Below, piece by piece: positions 53,968 to 62,004 of a DNA stretch of 64,000 nucleotides. Location of the stretch: contig CATOTS010000009.1 in assembly GCA_951813625.1 (NCBI GenBank), positions 1 through 64,000 on the forward strand. The letters run 5' to 3'. The number at the start of each line of letters is the position of its first letter. The first letter of the stretch is position 1. This DNA is from an uncultured Caldilineaceae bacterium. GTDB lineage: Bacteria > Chloroflexota > Anaerolineae > Caldilineales > Caldilineaceae. Position numbers and translations under genes: made by a program. Below the pieces are notes generated by a model, which was not told the DNA's origin, did no database searches, and worked only from the letters and a program-made list of their open reading frames with translations.

Positions 53968-54234
53968 ATGGGGCTAAATCGCAAACAGCGGAAAACGCTG
54001 AAGGATGTTTTTGACCGACCAACTCGCGCAAACATTCGCTGTTCCGATGTGGAAAACCTCTTTATCGCTGTCGGCGCCAGAACTACCGAAGGTAGGGGTT
54101 CTCGCGTTCGCATCGACTTGAATGATCATATTCGGAAATTTCATCGCCCTCGCCCCGGCGAAGAAGCAAAACGCTATGCCGTAGAAGCTGTTTGAGCTTT
54201 CCTGCAAGAACTCGGAATAGAACCTGAACAATGA
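53968..54234 (+). pseudogene. hicA: HicA-family toxin gene with in-frame nonsense codon
   Basis: The first 75 codons give a HicA-like protein (RKQRKTLKDVFDRPTRANIR, then ARTTEGRGSRVRIDL and KFHRPRPGEEAKRYAVEAV). A TGA at 54193-54195 interrupts it. The next 12 codons in the same frame read AFLQELGIEPEQ, exactly the expected HicA C-terminus, and end in a TGA at 54232-54234 that overlaps the hicB ATG (ATGA). A CGA to TGA transition would explain this. HicA is an mRNA-cleaving toxin; the 75-residue product may be inactive. Confidence 0.75.
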
Positions 54235-54572
54235 ACTACAGAGGGTTCACAGCCGACATACGTTTTGACGAACGGGACCGGATCCTTTGGGGTCATCTTC
54301 TGGGCACGTACGACGACGTTTACTTTGAAGGAACCTCGGTCGAGGAGCTGGAAACGGCCTTTCACGAGGCTGTTGACGATTATCTGACCCATTGCGAAGA
54401 GACAGGTAGGGAACCGGCAAGAGCCGAAAGCGGCCTAACTCCCAGCGAGATTTCCGTCCGGGTAACCAAGGAATTGCAATACCGGACTTTCATCGCCGCG
54501 CAACAGAGCGGCGTTAGCCTCGACGATTTTGTCGAGGACGCGCTCTATCGGGCCCTCCAAGAATCCACTTAG
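54231..54572 (+). CDS. hicB: HicB-family antitoxin
   Basis: A 113-aa antitoxin. The N-terminal HicB domain (MNYRGFTADIRFDERDRILW, then VYFEGTSVEELETAFHEAVD) is followed by a C-terminal ribbon-helix-helix-like DNA-binding segment (SVRVTKELQYRTF, then SGVSLDDFVEDALYRAL). It neutralises HicA and represses the operon. The start overlaps the ancestral hicA stop, so translation was coupled; the nonsense codon now ends hicA translation 36 nt earlier. Confidence 0.9.
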   Translation: MNYRGFTADIRFDERDRILWGHLLGTYDDVYFEGTSVEELETAFHEAVDDYLTHCEETGREPARAESGLTPSEISVRVTKELQYRTFIAAQQSGVSLDDFVEDALYRALQEST

Positions 54573-54602
54573 CCGGCGATTTCGCCGTTTCGAATCTAGC
54601 CC

Positions 54603-56114
54603 CTACTTTTGCCCTGGCATCCCGACCTGTCTGCCGGACAGGTCCAATGGCGGCGGCGGCCAGTGCAGCCCGCGCTGGCCTGAGAGTTCACGGTTTAGGG
54701 CCGGGCGCCACTCGCGTTGGGGCAGGCCGACCAGTTCGCCGTCTTGCAGCCACTCCTCATCGCTGCGGTAAGGCTCATCCAGCAAATGCGCGGTCAAAGT
54801 TTGGCTCAGTTGCGCGTGCTCCTGCGACGCGCTCAGGTCATGCATCTCCAGGGGATCGGCGTCCAGGTCGAAGAGCTGGAAGCGGTTGCCAGTGGCATAG
54901 TAGATCAGCTTGTACTGGTCCTTCCGGACCATGCGCGTCGCCATCGGCCCTTCTCCCACTTCGCCGTAGAGATAGGGACGCCGCTCGGGGGCGACCATCG
55001 ACTTGCCCTCGACGCTGTCAGGGACAGGGATGCCTGCCAGTTCGAGCAGGGTGGGCATGACATCCTGCCAGCCGACGAGGCGGTCATCCTCAGTGCCTGC
55101 CGGCGTGCGTTCGTCGCCGGCGGGCCCGAGTAGAAGCATCGGGATGTTGGCTGCCTGCTCGTAGTATAGCCGCTTGGCCCACAGGCCGTGGTGGCCCAGC
55201 ATATCGCCGTGGTCGCTGGTGAAGCAGATAATCGTATTGTCGAGCAGATTCTCCTCGCGCAAAGTGCCAATGACGCGGCGCAGCTGGTGATCGATGTGGG
55301 TGCAGAGCGCGTAGAAGGCACGGAGGATGTCCTGAAGAGCGCCGTCGTTGAATGCGTCGCCGTAGCGGGTCTGTATCACTTGAAGCGGATAAGGCAAGTC
55401 CCCGAAATCGGCCGACCACGCGGCCCGATAAGGAAGCGGTATGTCGATTTCACGGTAGAGATTATAGTACCATTCCAGCGGCACGAGCGGCGGGTGGGGA
55501 TGGCAGTACGAGAGGAACCAGAGTCCGGGACGCGTCGGGTCGCGCCGTCGGATCATCCGGCACATCTGGTCGGTAGCCCAATTTGTTACGTGCGTGTGTT
55601 CGGGCAGATGCCAGGGACGGAAGCTGTACTCATTGTTGCTCATGCCGTGCGCGTAAGAGCGCCCGGGATAGCCCTCATCACCCATCCAGATCTCGTAATC
55701 GTCGATTGCCCCGAGTATGGGGCGGCCCTCTTCGGCGAGAATCACATCGTCGAATCCGATGCGGTCGCGCTGGGGGAAGACGTGCAACTTGCCCACGGCG
55801 TAGGCCTGATAGCCGGCGTCGCGGAAGGTCTGGGCAAGGGTTGGAAAGGGCGGCATCGGCTCCTGCACCATGAAGTTGCGGTCACCATGCGTGCGGGGGG
55901 TGGTGCCGGTCATCAGCGTGCGGCGCGCGGGTATACAGACCGGGCACTCGGCGTAGGCGTTTGTATAGCGCACGCCCGCATCGGCCAGGCTGTCCAAGGT
56001 TGGCGTGCGGATGGCCCCGTGTCCGGCCCCGCCCATCAGGTATGCGGGCCAGTGATCGGTCGAAATCAGTAGAACGGACGGCGCGTCGGCCGCGCCGTTG
56101 GGTTGCGGTGACAT
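54603..56114 (-). CDS. Sulfatase (formylglycine type)
   Basis: A 503-aa alkaline-phosphatase-superfamily sulfatase. The N-terminal metal motif is LLISTDHWPA. The formylglycine signature is CPVCIPARRTLMTG (C-x-P-x-R with Cys to be oxidised by an FGE enzyme). The second metal site is FTSDHGDMLGHHGLW. No signal peptide is visible, so a cytoplasmic role is likely. It lies 16 nt after a DapA-family gene on the same strand; the substrate may be a sulfated sugar or choline-type ester. Confidence 0.9.
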   Translation of the reverse strand: MSPQPNGAADAPSVLLISTDHWPAYLMGGAGHGAIRTPTLDSLADAGVRYTNAYAECPVCIPARRTLMTGTTPRTHGDRNFMVQEPMPPFPTLAQTFRDAGYQAYAVGKLHVFPQRDRIGFDDVILAEEGRPILGAIDDYEIWMGDEGYPGRSYAHGMSNNEYSFRPWHLPEHTHVTNWATDQMCRMIRRRDPTRPGLWFLSYCHPHPPLVPLEWYYNLYREIDIPLPYRAAWSADFGDLPYPLQVIQTRYGDAFNDGALQDILRAFYALCTHIDHQLRRVIGTLREENLLDNTIICFTSDHGDMLGHHGLWAKRLYYEQAANIPMLLLGPAGDERTPAGTEDDRLVGWQDVMPTLLELAGIPVPDSVEGKSMVAPERRPYLYGEVGEGPMATRMVRKDQYKLIYYATGNRFQLFDLDADPLEMHDLSASQEHAQLSQTLTAHLLDEPYRSDEEWLQDGELVGLPQREWRPALNRELSGQRGLHWPPPPLDLSGRQVGMPGQK

Positions 56115-56130
56115 CGTCGGACTCCAGGAA

Positions 56131-57087
56131 TCAGTGATATTGCGCCAAGTCGGCGATTGCGGCCTTCACTTCGCGGGCGATTTCGGCGGGGACAAGCGGA
56201 TTGAACGGCGCGCCGTTGCCGCCGTCGATGTCGTCGAAGCCGGACTGGGCCATGGCCGAAATGACCACCCCGTAGTTGTAGCGGCGCCCGCCGCGGAAGC
56301 GGAGCTCCTCGAGCGCGAAGATCGCATCCTCCACCCGTTGGGACTCGGCAAAGTCACCGACGCGCTGTGCGTTGTTGATCGCATCGGAGGCACCGGCGTA
56401 GGCGATGGCGATGCCGGAGGTGTGTCCCTTGGAGCCAAGTTGGGCGGCGCGAGTGCTGCGGTCGCCGATGCCCCAGATGACGAGACCATTGTCGCCGAGC
56501 GCGCGCTTGAGCGGCTCGACGTCGTCCTCGCTCGTGCCTACCTTCACGCCAACAAAAGCTTCCGAGTCGCGGAAGAGGTTTTCCATCTGGGCAATGTCGC
56601 GGCCGTCCTTGAAGTAGTAGATGAGCCGGGCGCCGAAGCGGTCATTCATCTCCTCGCCGAAGGCCATGAACTCGTTGTACATGCTGTCCGGGTCGTAGAC
56701 GCCGGCCAGCGGCATGATGAGATAAGCATCAGGAGGGCGTTCGAGCGCGGCGAGTTCGCTGATGGTCTCCCTTGCTTCGGCGAGTGGATTGGGCAGCACG
56801 CCGGCAATGTAGACGCCCTCATGCCCCATCGCCCGCGTCGTGATGTCGACCAGGCCGACGTGCTCGGAGCGGGTCATCTGGTGGATGGGGCTGGTGCCGG
56901 CGATGGAGAGTACGCGCGGGCGGTTTTCGCTTTGCCTGTTGTTCTGCATCAGGTAGCGCACATTCTTCAGGTGCGCTTCGTTATCGACACTCCCGTCGCG
57001 GTATGGCACAACGGGGATTGCGGTTACACCCTCCAAAGCGGCCAGTAGCTCAGCCGTCGAGAGTTGGGCCTGTGTGGCGAAAGTCAT
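56131..57087 (-). CDS. Dihydrodipicolinate synthase-family (DapA-like) aldolase
   Basis: A 318-aa class I aldolase or lyase-type TIM barrel. The Schiff-base lysine is probably in FVGVKVGTS, the conserved tyrosine in IYYFKDG, and SIAGTSPIHQMTRSEH replaces the usual GTTGE loop. The family includes dehydratases and aldolases of keto-deoxy sugar acids. AGGAGG lies 7 nt before the ATG. It sits between an enolase-superfamily dehydratase and a sulfatase, so keto-deoxy-sugar-acid cleavage is the leading inference. Confidence 0.85.
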   Translation of the reverse strand: MTFATQAQLSTAELLAALEGVTAIPVVPYRDGSVDNEAHLKNVRYLMQNNRQSENRPRVLSIAGTSPIHQMTRSEHVGLVDITTRAMGHEGVYIAGVLPNPLAEARETISELAALERPPDAYLIMPLAGVYDPDSMYNEFMAFGEEMNDRFGARLIYYFKDGRDIAQMENLFRDSEAFVGVKVGTSEDDVEPLKRALGDNGLVIWGIGDRSTRAAQLGSKGHTSGIAIAYAGASDAINNAQRVGDFAESQRVEDAIFALEELRFRGGRRYNYGVVISAMAQSGFDDIDGGNGAPFNPLVPAEIAREVKAAIADLAQYH

Positions 57088-57210
57088 AGAGGATCCTCCT
57101 GGGGTCGCGGGCGAATTGCCTGCGCCGATTCTGAAGGTGGGATATAGGCTATAAGAAATGAATGTTGGGCTGCGTCAGCTGTGTGCCGGCCTGACCACAG
57201 TGCCGCGCAC

Positions 57211-58371
57211 TCACCATTCTACCACCGAGACGCGATTTCGCTCCACCCAATCCCAGTTGATTTCCACGCCGAGCCCCGGCCCCTGCGGGATCGGCACATG
57301 GCCTTCGGCGTCGATAGCGTCCAATTCGTCACGGTAATCGAGATAGAGTTCAGGCTCGTGGCTGGGAGGCGCCTTCGGATGCAGCAGGCCCATCTCATAG
57401 TAGTTCGTGTTGCGAATTGCGGCCATACACTGGCGCTGGGCCGGGCCGGGACCGTGGAATTCGAGGTCAATGCCGAGCGCCTCGCAGGCGTAGGCCAGTT
57501 TGATCACCCCGGTGATGCCGTCATAGCCGACGTCGCCGCGCACGTAGTCGGTTGCATCAGCGAGCGCGAAGTCGATATGGGGCTCCAGCGAGCGCACGTG
57601 CTCGGTCTGCAGGATGGGCGTCGTTATCAACTGGCGCAGCTTGCGATGGGCGAACTGGGAGATGCCGCCGTCGCGGTAAGGGTCTTCGTACCAGAAGAAG
57701 CGGTTCTCGTCGCAGGCCCAGCCTACTTTGACCGCGTCGCCGAAGGTGATCAGCTCGCAGGCAGGGTCCAGCATCAGGTCCATCTTGTCGCCGACGCGCT
57801 TGCCCACAGCGTGGACGTTGGCGACCTCCTGGCTGACGGGCGCGCGGCCCCATCCGTGAATTTTGAAGGCCGGATAGCCCATTTCCAGGCACTGTTCGGC
57901 GAAGTCGGCGAAGGCCTCGGGTGATGAGAGGCCGTCGGGCTGGTGGTCGCCGTGGTAGGTGCTTGCGTAGCAGGGAACACTCTCTTTGTAGCCGCCTAGC
58001 AGCTTGTAGATGGGCTGGTCGTAGAGCTTGCCGGCGATGTCCCACAGCGCGATGTCAATAGGCGCCAGACCGATGCGGGCCACTTGCCGCAGCGCGCGCT
58101 TGACCTCGGTGTAGATCAGCTCTCGTTGCAGCGCGCTGCGGCCAATCAGGAAATGGGCAAAGATGGGAATGGTGGAGAACTCGGCGTCCCGGCCGCCGGC
58201 GAACTCGCCGGTGATGCCCTGGTCGGTCTCTACACGAAGGACATTTCCCTGATGCTTGATGCGGTTGCCAGGCTCGTAGACGATATTGAAGCCGTTGTAG
58301 TCGGTGCCCAGATTCTCCCTCTCGAAGGTATAGGTATGCAACTCGATTTTGGTGATGATCGGATCGGCCAT
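57211..58371 (-). CDS. Enolase-superfamily sugar-acid dehydratase (mandelate racemase type)
   Basis: A 386-aa member of the mandelate racemase/muconate lactonising group. Likely catalytic Lys is in AFKIHGWG, metal ligands in LMLDPACE, FWYEDPY and LQTEHVR. The third group of acids and DYVRGDVGYDGIT are typical of acid-sugar dehydratases. Start chosen: ATG at 58371 (MADPIITKIEL). It is upstream of the DapA-family gene by 123 nt; together they form a dehydration-then-aldol or dehydration step pair. Confidence 0.88.
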   Translation of the reverse strand: MADPIITKIELHTYTFERENLGTDYNGFNIVYEPGNRIKHQGNVLRVETDQGITGEFAGGRDAEFSTIPIFAHFLIGRSALQRELIYTEVKRALRQVARIGLAPIDIALWDIAGKLYDQPIYKLLGGYKESVPCYASTYHGDHQPDGLSSPEAFADFAEQCLEMGYPAFKIHGWGRAPVSQEVANVHAVGKRVGDKMDLMLDPACELITFGDAVKVGWACDENRFFWYEDPYRDGGISQFAHRKLRQLITTPILQTEHVRSLEPHIDFALADATDYVRGDVGYDGITGVIKLAYACEALGIDLEFHGPGPAQRQCMAAIRNTNYYEMGLLHPKAPPSHEPELYLDYRDELDAIDAEGHVPIPQGPGLGVEINWDWVERNRVSVVEW

Positions 58372-58619
58372 GGTTTGCCCCGCCTGTGGGATGGTTGGTT
58401 GACTGTCGTGGGAAAGAAGCTGCGCGACGAACTCTGCCAGCGCTGCAGCGCCGTACGCCCGGCATATTTTACACTGACTCGTTGGAGTCCGCATCCTGTC
58501 CGTTGGACCGTTATGCAGAAAGGGCGCCGCGGTTAAGGCAGTTTTCTCACCGGCGGGAAGGGCGTACAGGTGAATTTCGCGCCCGCATGGGGGAGCAGAG
58601 AAGACGTCTGGCTAAGAGA

Positions 58620-58997
58620 TTAAGTCTTGCGCGTCACTCTCTGGACGAGAGCTTCGACGCGCCCTGCGGCAAACATTCCGACCAATGGGGGAAGAAGACT
58701 GAGATAGGAGTCGTCGGTGGAAAAAGCGAGAGATATCCATATCCCTAAGCCGAAAAGGACATTTTCGATAGCCAGCGAGAGCAGCGCGCCACCCAGACTC
58801 TTTCGTTTGTAGACGACATCATGCACAAACCAGTTTGTGGAGAGCGCAAAATACAACAGTGCGAGTTGAAACCGAGAGTCGGTCCCCAGATAGACATCGC
58901 CGAGAAAATACGCGCCTGCAGCGGCAAGACCCGTCCAAACGGCTAGAGAGAGTCTGTAAGGTACCATTGTCCATCGCGCCAGTATATCAGTCGCCAT
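58620..58997 (-). CDS. Small integral membrane protein
   Basis: A 125-aa protein with about four hydrophobic helices (residues about 15-30, 44-60, 70-90 and 95-112) and basic ends (RVTRKT). No family is recognised. A purine-rich AGGAAGGGGAGG lies upstream of the ATG at 58997. The next upstream gene encodes a protein of similar length and layout, so the two may be related or form a pair. The 248 nt between it and the dehydratase hold nothing clear. Confidence 0.6.
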   Translation of the reverse strand: MATDILARWTMVPYRLSLAVWTGLAAAGAYFLGDVYLGTDSRFQLALLYFALSTNWFVHDVVYKRKSLGGALLSLAIENVLFGLGIWISLAFSTDDSYLSLLPPLVGMFAAGRVEALVQRVTRKT

Positions 58998-59153
58998 CTG
59001 AAATGCCTCCCCTTCCTCTTACGCCGCGTTGGCGGCGCTTTCCACATGTCCTCCTCCGGCAAATCGGAAATTCCTTCCTGGCCGAGGGGCTTTCGTCCTG
59101 GAATCGAACCGCGCCAGCAGTTGGCAGCGTTGCCCCAGGGTGCTGGAGGGCGG

Positions 59154-59591
59154 CTATGGCTGGCGAAGTATTTTGCGTATCAGGGCGAAGGCCTTAGACC
59201 CGATGAAGGGTCCGGTTACGATGACCAGGACGCCGGGAAATGAAGGGAAACCGAGGTAGGAATTGGCAACCCACCAGCAGACCCCCAGCCCCGCAAAACG
59301 AAAACCCAGCCCAAGGAGAAGACCGGAAAGACGCTCACGCTTACACAAAAGAATGTGTGCGGCTTCCCCTGAGAAGACTGCCGCTACAAAAAGATACAGG
59401 GGGAGGTAAGAATCGAAATAGCTATGGGCGGTCAGGGCGACCATCAGAGCCGCGAACAAAGCCAAAAGCCCAACGGAATATCCGCCGACTTTCACATCCG
59501 CCAAAAAACCTACGGCGTTACAGAATGACGACTTGCGCCTCACGTCCGGCCCGTCTCGTCGCTCAGCAGAGTCGTGCATCGTGAAGAACAT
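59154..59591 (-). CDS. Small integral membrane protein
   Basis: A 145-aa protein with about four helices, similar in layout to the downstream 125-aa protein: both have an internal basic loop between helices two and three (ILLCKRERLSGLL here, VYKRKSLGGALLSL there). No family is recognised. The ATG at 59591 is used; an ATG at 59579 is an alternative. 58998-59153 between the two genes shows no gene. Confidence 0.55.
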   Translation of the reverse strand: MFFTMHDSAERRDGPDVRRKSSFCNAVGFLADVKVGGYSVGLLALFAALMVALTAHSYFDSYLPLYLFVAAVFSGEAAHILLCKRERLSGLLLGLGFRFAGLGVCWWVANSYLGFPSFPGVLVIVTGPFIGSKAFALIRKILRQP

Positions 59592-60029
59592 TCCTAGTGT
59601 ACTGCGCGTGCAAGGCCGCCCGCGATGGCGCGACTTTCACGTCGAGGCGCTTTCCAGTTGCCGTGTGCTTCCTCTTTGGCCACAAGACCCGATTAGAAAA
59701 AAGAGAACCCTAAAAGTTTCCAATAAATAGAATAACGGGCGCGGGCGGCGTCTTGAAGGTTGAAATGTCCCAGTTTCAGGAGGAGGAATTGCCGGTTTTG
59801 GCGTGCCTGGCACGGGAAAGCGGAGTAAGAAGGTAAGAATTAGTGCCAAGTGAGGCGTCAAAACGTGAATTGCAACAACCTGGAGGAAGGTGACAGCGGG
59901 TGCGCGCAGGCGTTCAGGCGTGCAGCCACCCCGGGGCAATACAGAAGGATGAAGGGGAACTGGCGATCAAGACGGGAGATCGTCCTTCAGGCTCATGGTC
60001 GATCGGAGGTATCAAGCAGTTCCGAAGCG
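59592..60029. other. Non-coding stretch upstream of the small membrane gene
   Basis: No convincing gene is visible. Between about 59697 and 59740 it is AT-rich (AAAAAAGAGAACCC and nearby), which may be promoter sequence for the minus-strand gene. A purine-rich TCAGGAGGAGGAATTG near 59780 resembles a ribosome-binding site but is followed by no gene-like frame. Confidence 0.5.
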
Positions 60030-60482
60030 CTACGCATGCAGTACGACCCAGCCGTCCTCGACCGTGACGTCGAAACTCTCGACAGAGGGATCTTCTTCCT
60101 CGGCGCGCTGCTCGACCGTCACGTCGTAGGTTCGTACGCGCAGGCGGTGTGGATTGAAGACCGAACGCCCACTTGTGATGTCGAATTCCCAGCCGTGCCA
60201 TGGGCAGCGCAGGACCTGGCCTTCACGCTCCCAGATGAACTCACCGGGTTGGCTGGCGCGGGCGGTGCCGGTGATCGTTCCACGGCAGAGAGGCGCGCCC
60301 TGGTGCGGGCAGAGGCTGCGGAGCGCGTAGAAGTCGCCGTGGACGTTGAAAACGCCGATCGAGCGGTTGCCCACCTCTACGATCTTGCGCTCGCCGGGCG
60401 GCAGCTCGCTGACACTGCAGACGGCGTGGGGCCGCGTGCCGGCGCGGCGAGGGGAAGCACGTTCCGGGCCGTTGCCGGCCAT
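60030..60482 (-). CDS. Rieske 2Fe-2S ferredoxin-like protein
   Basis: A 150-aa Rieske protein. The cluster ligands are CPHQGAPLC (first Cys-x-His) and CPWHGWEFD (second Cys-x2-His). It resembles the soluble Rieske components of oxygenases and nitrite reductase small subunits. Start chosen: ATG at 60482 (MAGNGPERASPRR) with GGGAG 6 nt upstream. The sulfatase gene stops 22 nt upstream on the same strand. No oxygenase alpha subunit is seen in the window. Confidence 0.9.
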   Translation of the reverse strand: MAGNGPERASPRRAGTRPHAVCSVSELPPGERKIVEVGNRSIGVFNVHGDFYALRSLCPHQGAPLCRGTITGTARASQPGEFIWEREGQVLRCPWHGWEFDITSGRSVFNPHRLRVRTYDVTVEQRAEEEDPSVESFDVTVEDGWVVLHA

Positions 60483-60504
60483 TCGCTCTCCCTTCACAGT
60501 CTTT

Positions 60505-61905
60505 TCAGTAGGGCCACGCGCGCGCCAGCGGCCTCTCCGCGGCCAGCAGCTTGTGGCTGAGCCGATGGCGAATTTCGGCCAGTTCGGAGACGTATGCTGG
60601 CTCGGAAGCAACGTCGCGGTAGTCGCCCCAATCGACGGACAGATCGTAGAGACATTCTGAACCGTCGGCGTGGAGGACGTATCGGAAGCGCTCGGTACGC
60701 AGCGATTTCCAGCCAGTGTGCTCGGTCAAGGCGGAATCGCCGCACTGTCCGTCGCCGTACAGTCGCGGCAGTAGCGAGCAGCCCTGCAGGTGGGGCTGAG
60801 TCTGAATTGCGGCCAGATCCAGGATGGTCGGCAGCACGTCGAGCGCCTCGGTCAGCCCGGAATCGGTACGGGCGTGGGCCGTATTGCCCGGCAGGCGCAT
60901 CAGCAGGGGGACGCGACTGCACTGGTCATGGGCAGGATAGCCCTTGCCGTAGCGCAGGTGTTCGCCGAGCCACTCGCCGTGATCGGAGGTAAAGATGACA
61001 ACGGTTTCGTCAGCCAGGCCCAGCTCTTCGAGCGAAGCCAGCATCCGACCGACGTGATGGTCCACCTCGCTGACCTGTCCGTAATATCCCTGCCGCGCCA
61101 GGCGCAGCTCTTCGTCGGGGAAATTGCCCGCGTCGCGCTGCGCGTCCACTTCGGGTGGGAAAGTCGGCAGGGGCAGGGACGCGGGATCGTAGAGATCGAA
61201 ATATTGTTGCGGCGCCACCCATGGTGAGTGGGGCGAATAGATGCCGGCGATGCAGAGAAAATGCTGGCCAGATTGGGCCTGCTGACGCATAAATTCGATC
61301 GACTGTTCGGCAACAAATGCGGTGTGCGTCATGTCATCGCGGCAGCGGGCGGGCAGTGGACGCTTGGGGAAGCGCTCGGTTGGATGGTCGATCCCATCCT
61401 CCACGCCCATCGTCTGTTGCCAGACCTCTGTCATCGGCGCCAGACCCCAACTGATGTACGGCAGTTGGTCGGGCGCGCGGCGCCGTACCCAGGCTCGATA
61501 GGCATCCTCGTACGATCCGGGTTCGTCGGAGATTTCCAGGTGGTCGAAGCCGTACGGGGGATGATGCGTGCGGTGGTCGCGATTGGCGTGGGGCTGGAAG
61601 TGCAGCTTGCCGATGTTGGCCGAGCGGTAGCCGTAGGGGGCCAGCAGGCGGGGTAGCGTGACGGTATCTTCGGGCACGGGCGCGCCCATGTGGGTGACGC
61701 CGAGTGTGGAAGGATACTGCCCTGTAAGAAAACTCAGACGGCTGGGCATGCAGACGGGATTCTGCACGAAACAGTGATCGAAGTTGACGCTTGCGCGCGC
61801 CAGACTGTCCAGATGGGGCGTACGAATTTGGAGATTGCCGCTGGCGCCGAGGGCATCCCAGCGCTGCTGATCGGTGTAGATAATCAGGAAGTTCGGGCGG
61901 CGCAT
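60505..61905 (-). CDS. Sulfatase (formylglycine type)
   Basis: A 466-aa sulfatase. The N-terminal metal motif is IIYTDQQRWDALG. The formylglycine signature is NPVCMPSRLSFLTGQYPS (C-x-P-S-R). A second metal motif, FTSDHGEWLGEHLRYGKGY, follows. No signal peptide is visible. It is paired with a Rieske gene, which is unusual. The start is ATG at 61905 without a clear Shine-Dalgarno. A palindromic stretch TAGTATACTA lies upstream at 61944-61953, between this gene and the divergent dehydrogenase. Confidence 0.92.
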   Translation of the reverse strand: MRRPNFLIIYTDQQRWDALGASGNLQIRTPHLDSLARASVNFDHCFVQNPVCMPSRLSFLTGQYPSTLGVTHMGAPVPEDTVTLPRLLAPYGYRSANIGKLHFQPHANRDHRTHHPPYGFDHLEISDEPGSYEDAYRAWVRRRAPDQLPYISWGLAPMTEVWQQTMGVEDGIDHPTERFPKRPLPARCRDDMTHTAFVAEQSIEFMRQQAQSGQHFLCIAGIYSPHSPWVAPQQYFDLYDPASLPLPTFPPEVDAQRDAGNFPDEELRLARQGYYGQVSEVDHHVGRMLASLEELGLADETVVIFTSDHGEWLGEHLRYGKGYPAHDQCSRVPLLMRLPGNTAHARTDSGLTEALDVLPTILDLAAIQTQPHLQGCSLLPRLYGDGQCGDSALTEHTGWKSLRTERFRYVLHADGSECLYDLSVDWGDYRDVASEPAYVSELAEIRHRLSHKLLAAERPLARAWPY

Positions 61906-61943
61906 GACGTCAAGAAATCGCGGCTAGTGGAAAACGGCCAGTG

Positions 61944-61953
61944 TAGTATACTA
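61944..61953. promoter_or_regulatory. Palindrome TAGTATACTA in the divergent promoter region
   Basis: A perfect 10-bp palindrome containing TATACT on both strands. It is midway between the sulfatase and the zinc dehydrogenase starts and could serve as back-to-back -10 elements or as an operator. Confidence 0.35.
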
Positions 61954-62004
61954 TCCCCTATCCACTATTCACGAACAACTGCATGTCATAGCGAGGTACT
62001 AGCC

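Noticed and set aside
54193-54195. Selenocysteine codon in hicA
   Set aside because: No selenoprotein of this family is known, no hairpin of the right kind is visible after the TGA, and arginine to stop by a single C to T change is simpler.
59090-59165. tRNA-like sequence (GGAATCGAACC) on the minus strand
   Set aside because: It resembles the complement of a T-loop, but the flanking bases do not form a T-stem and no anticodon or acceptor stem can be drawn.
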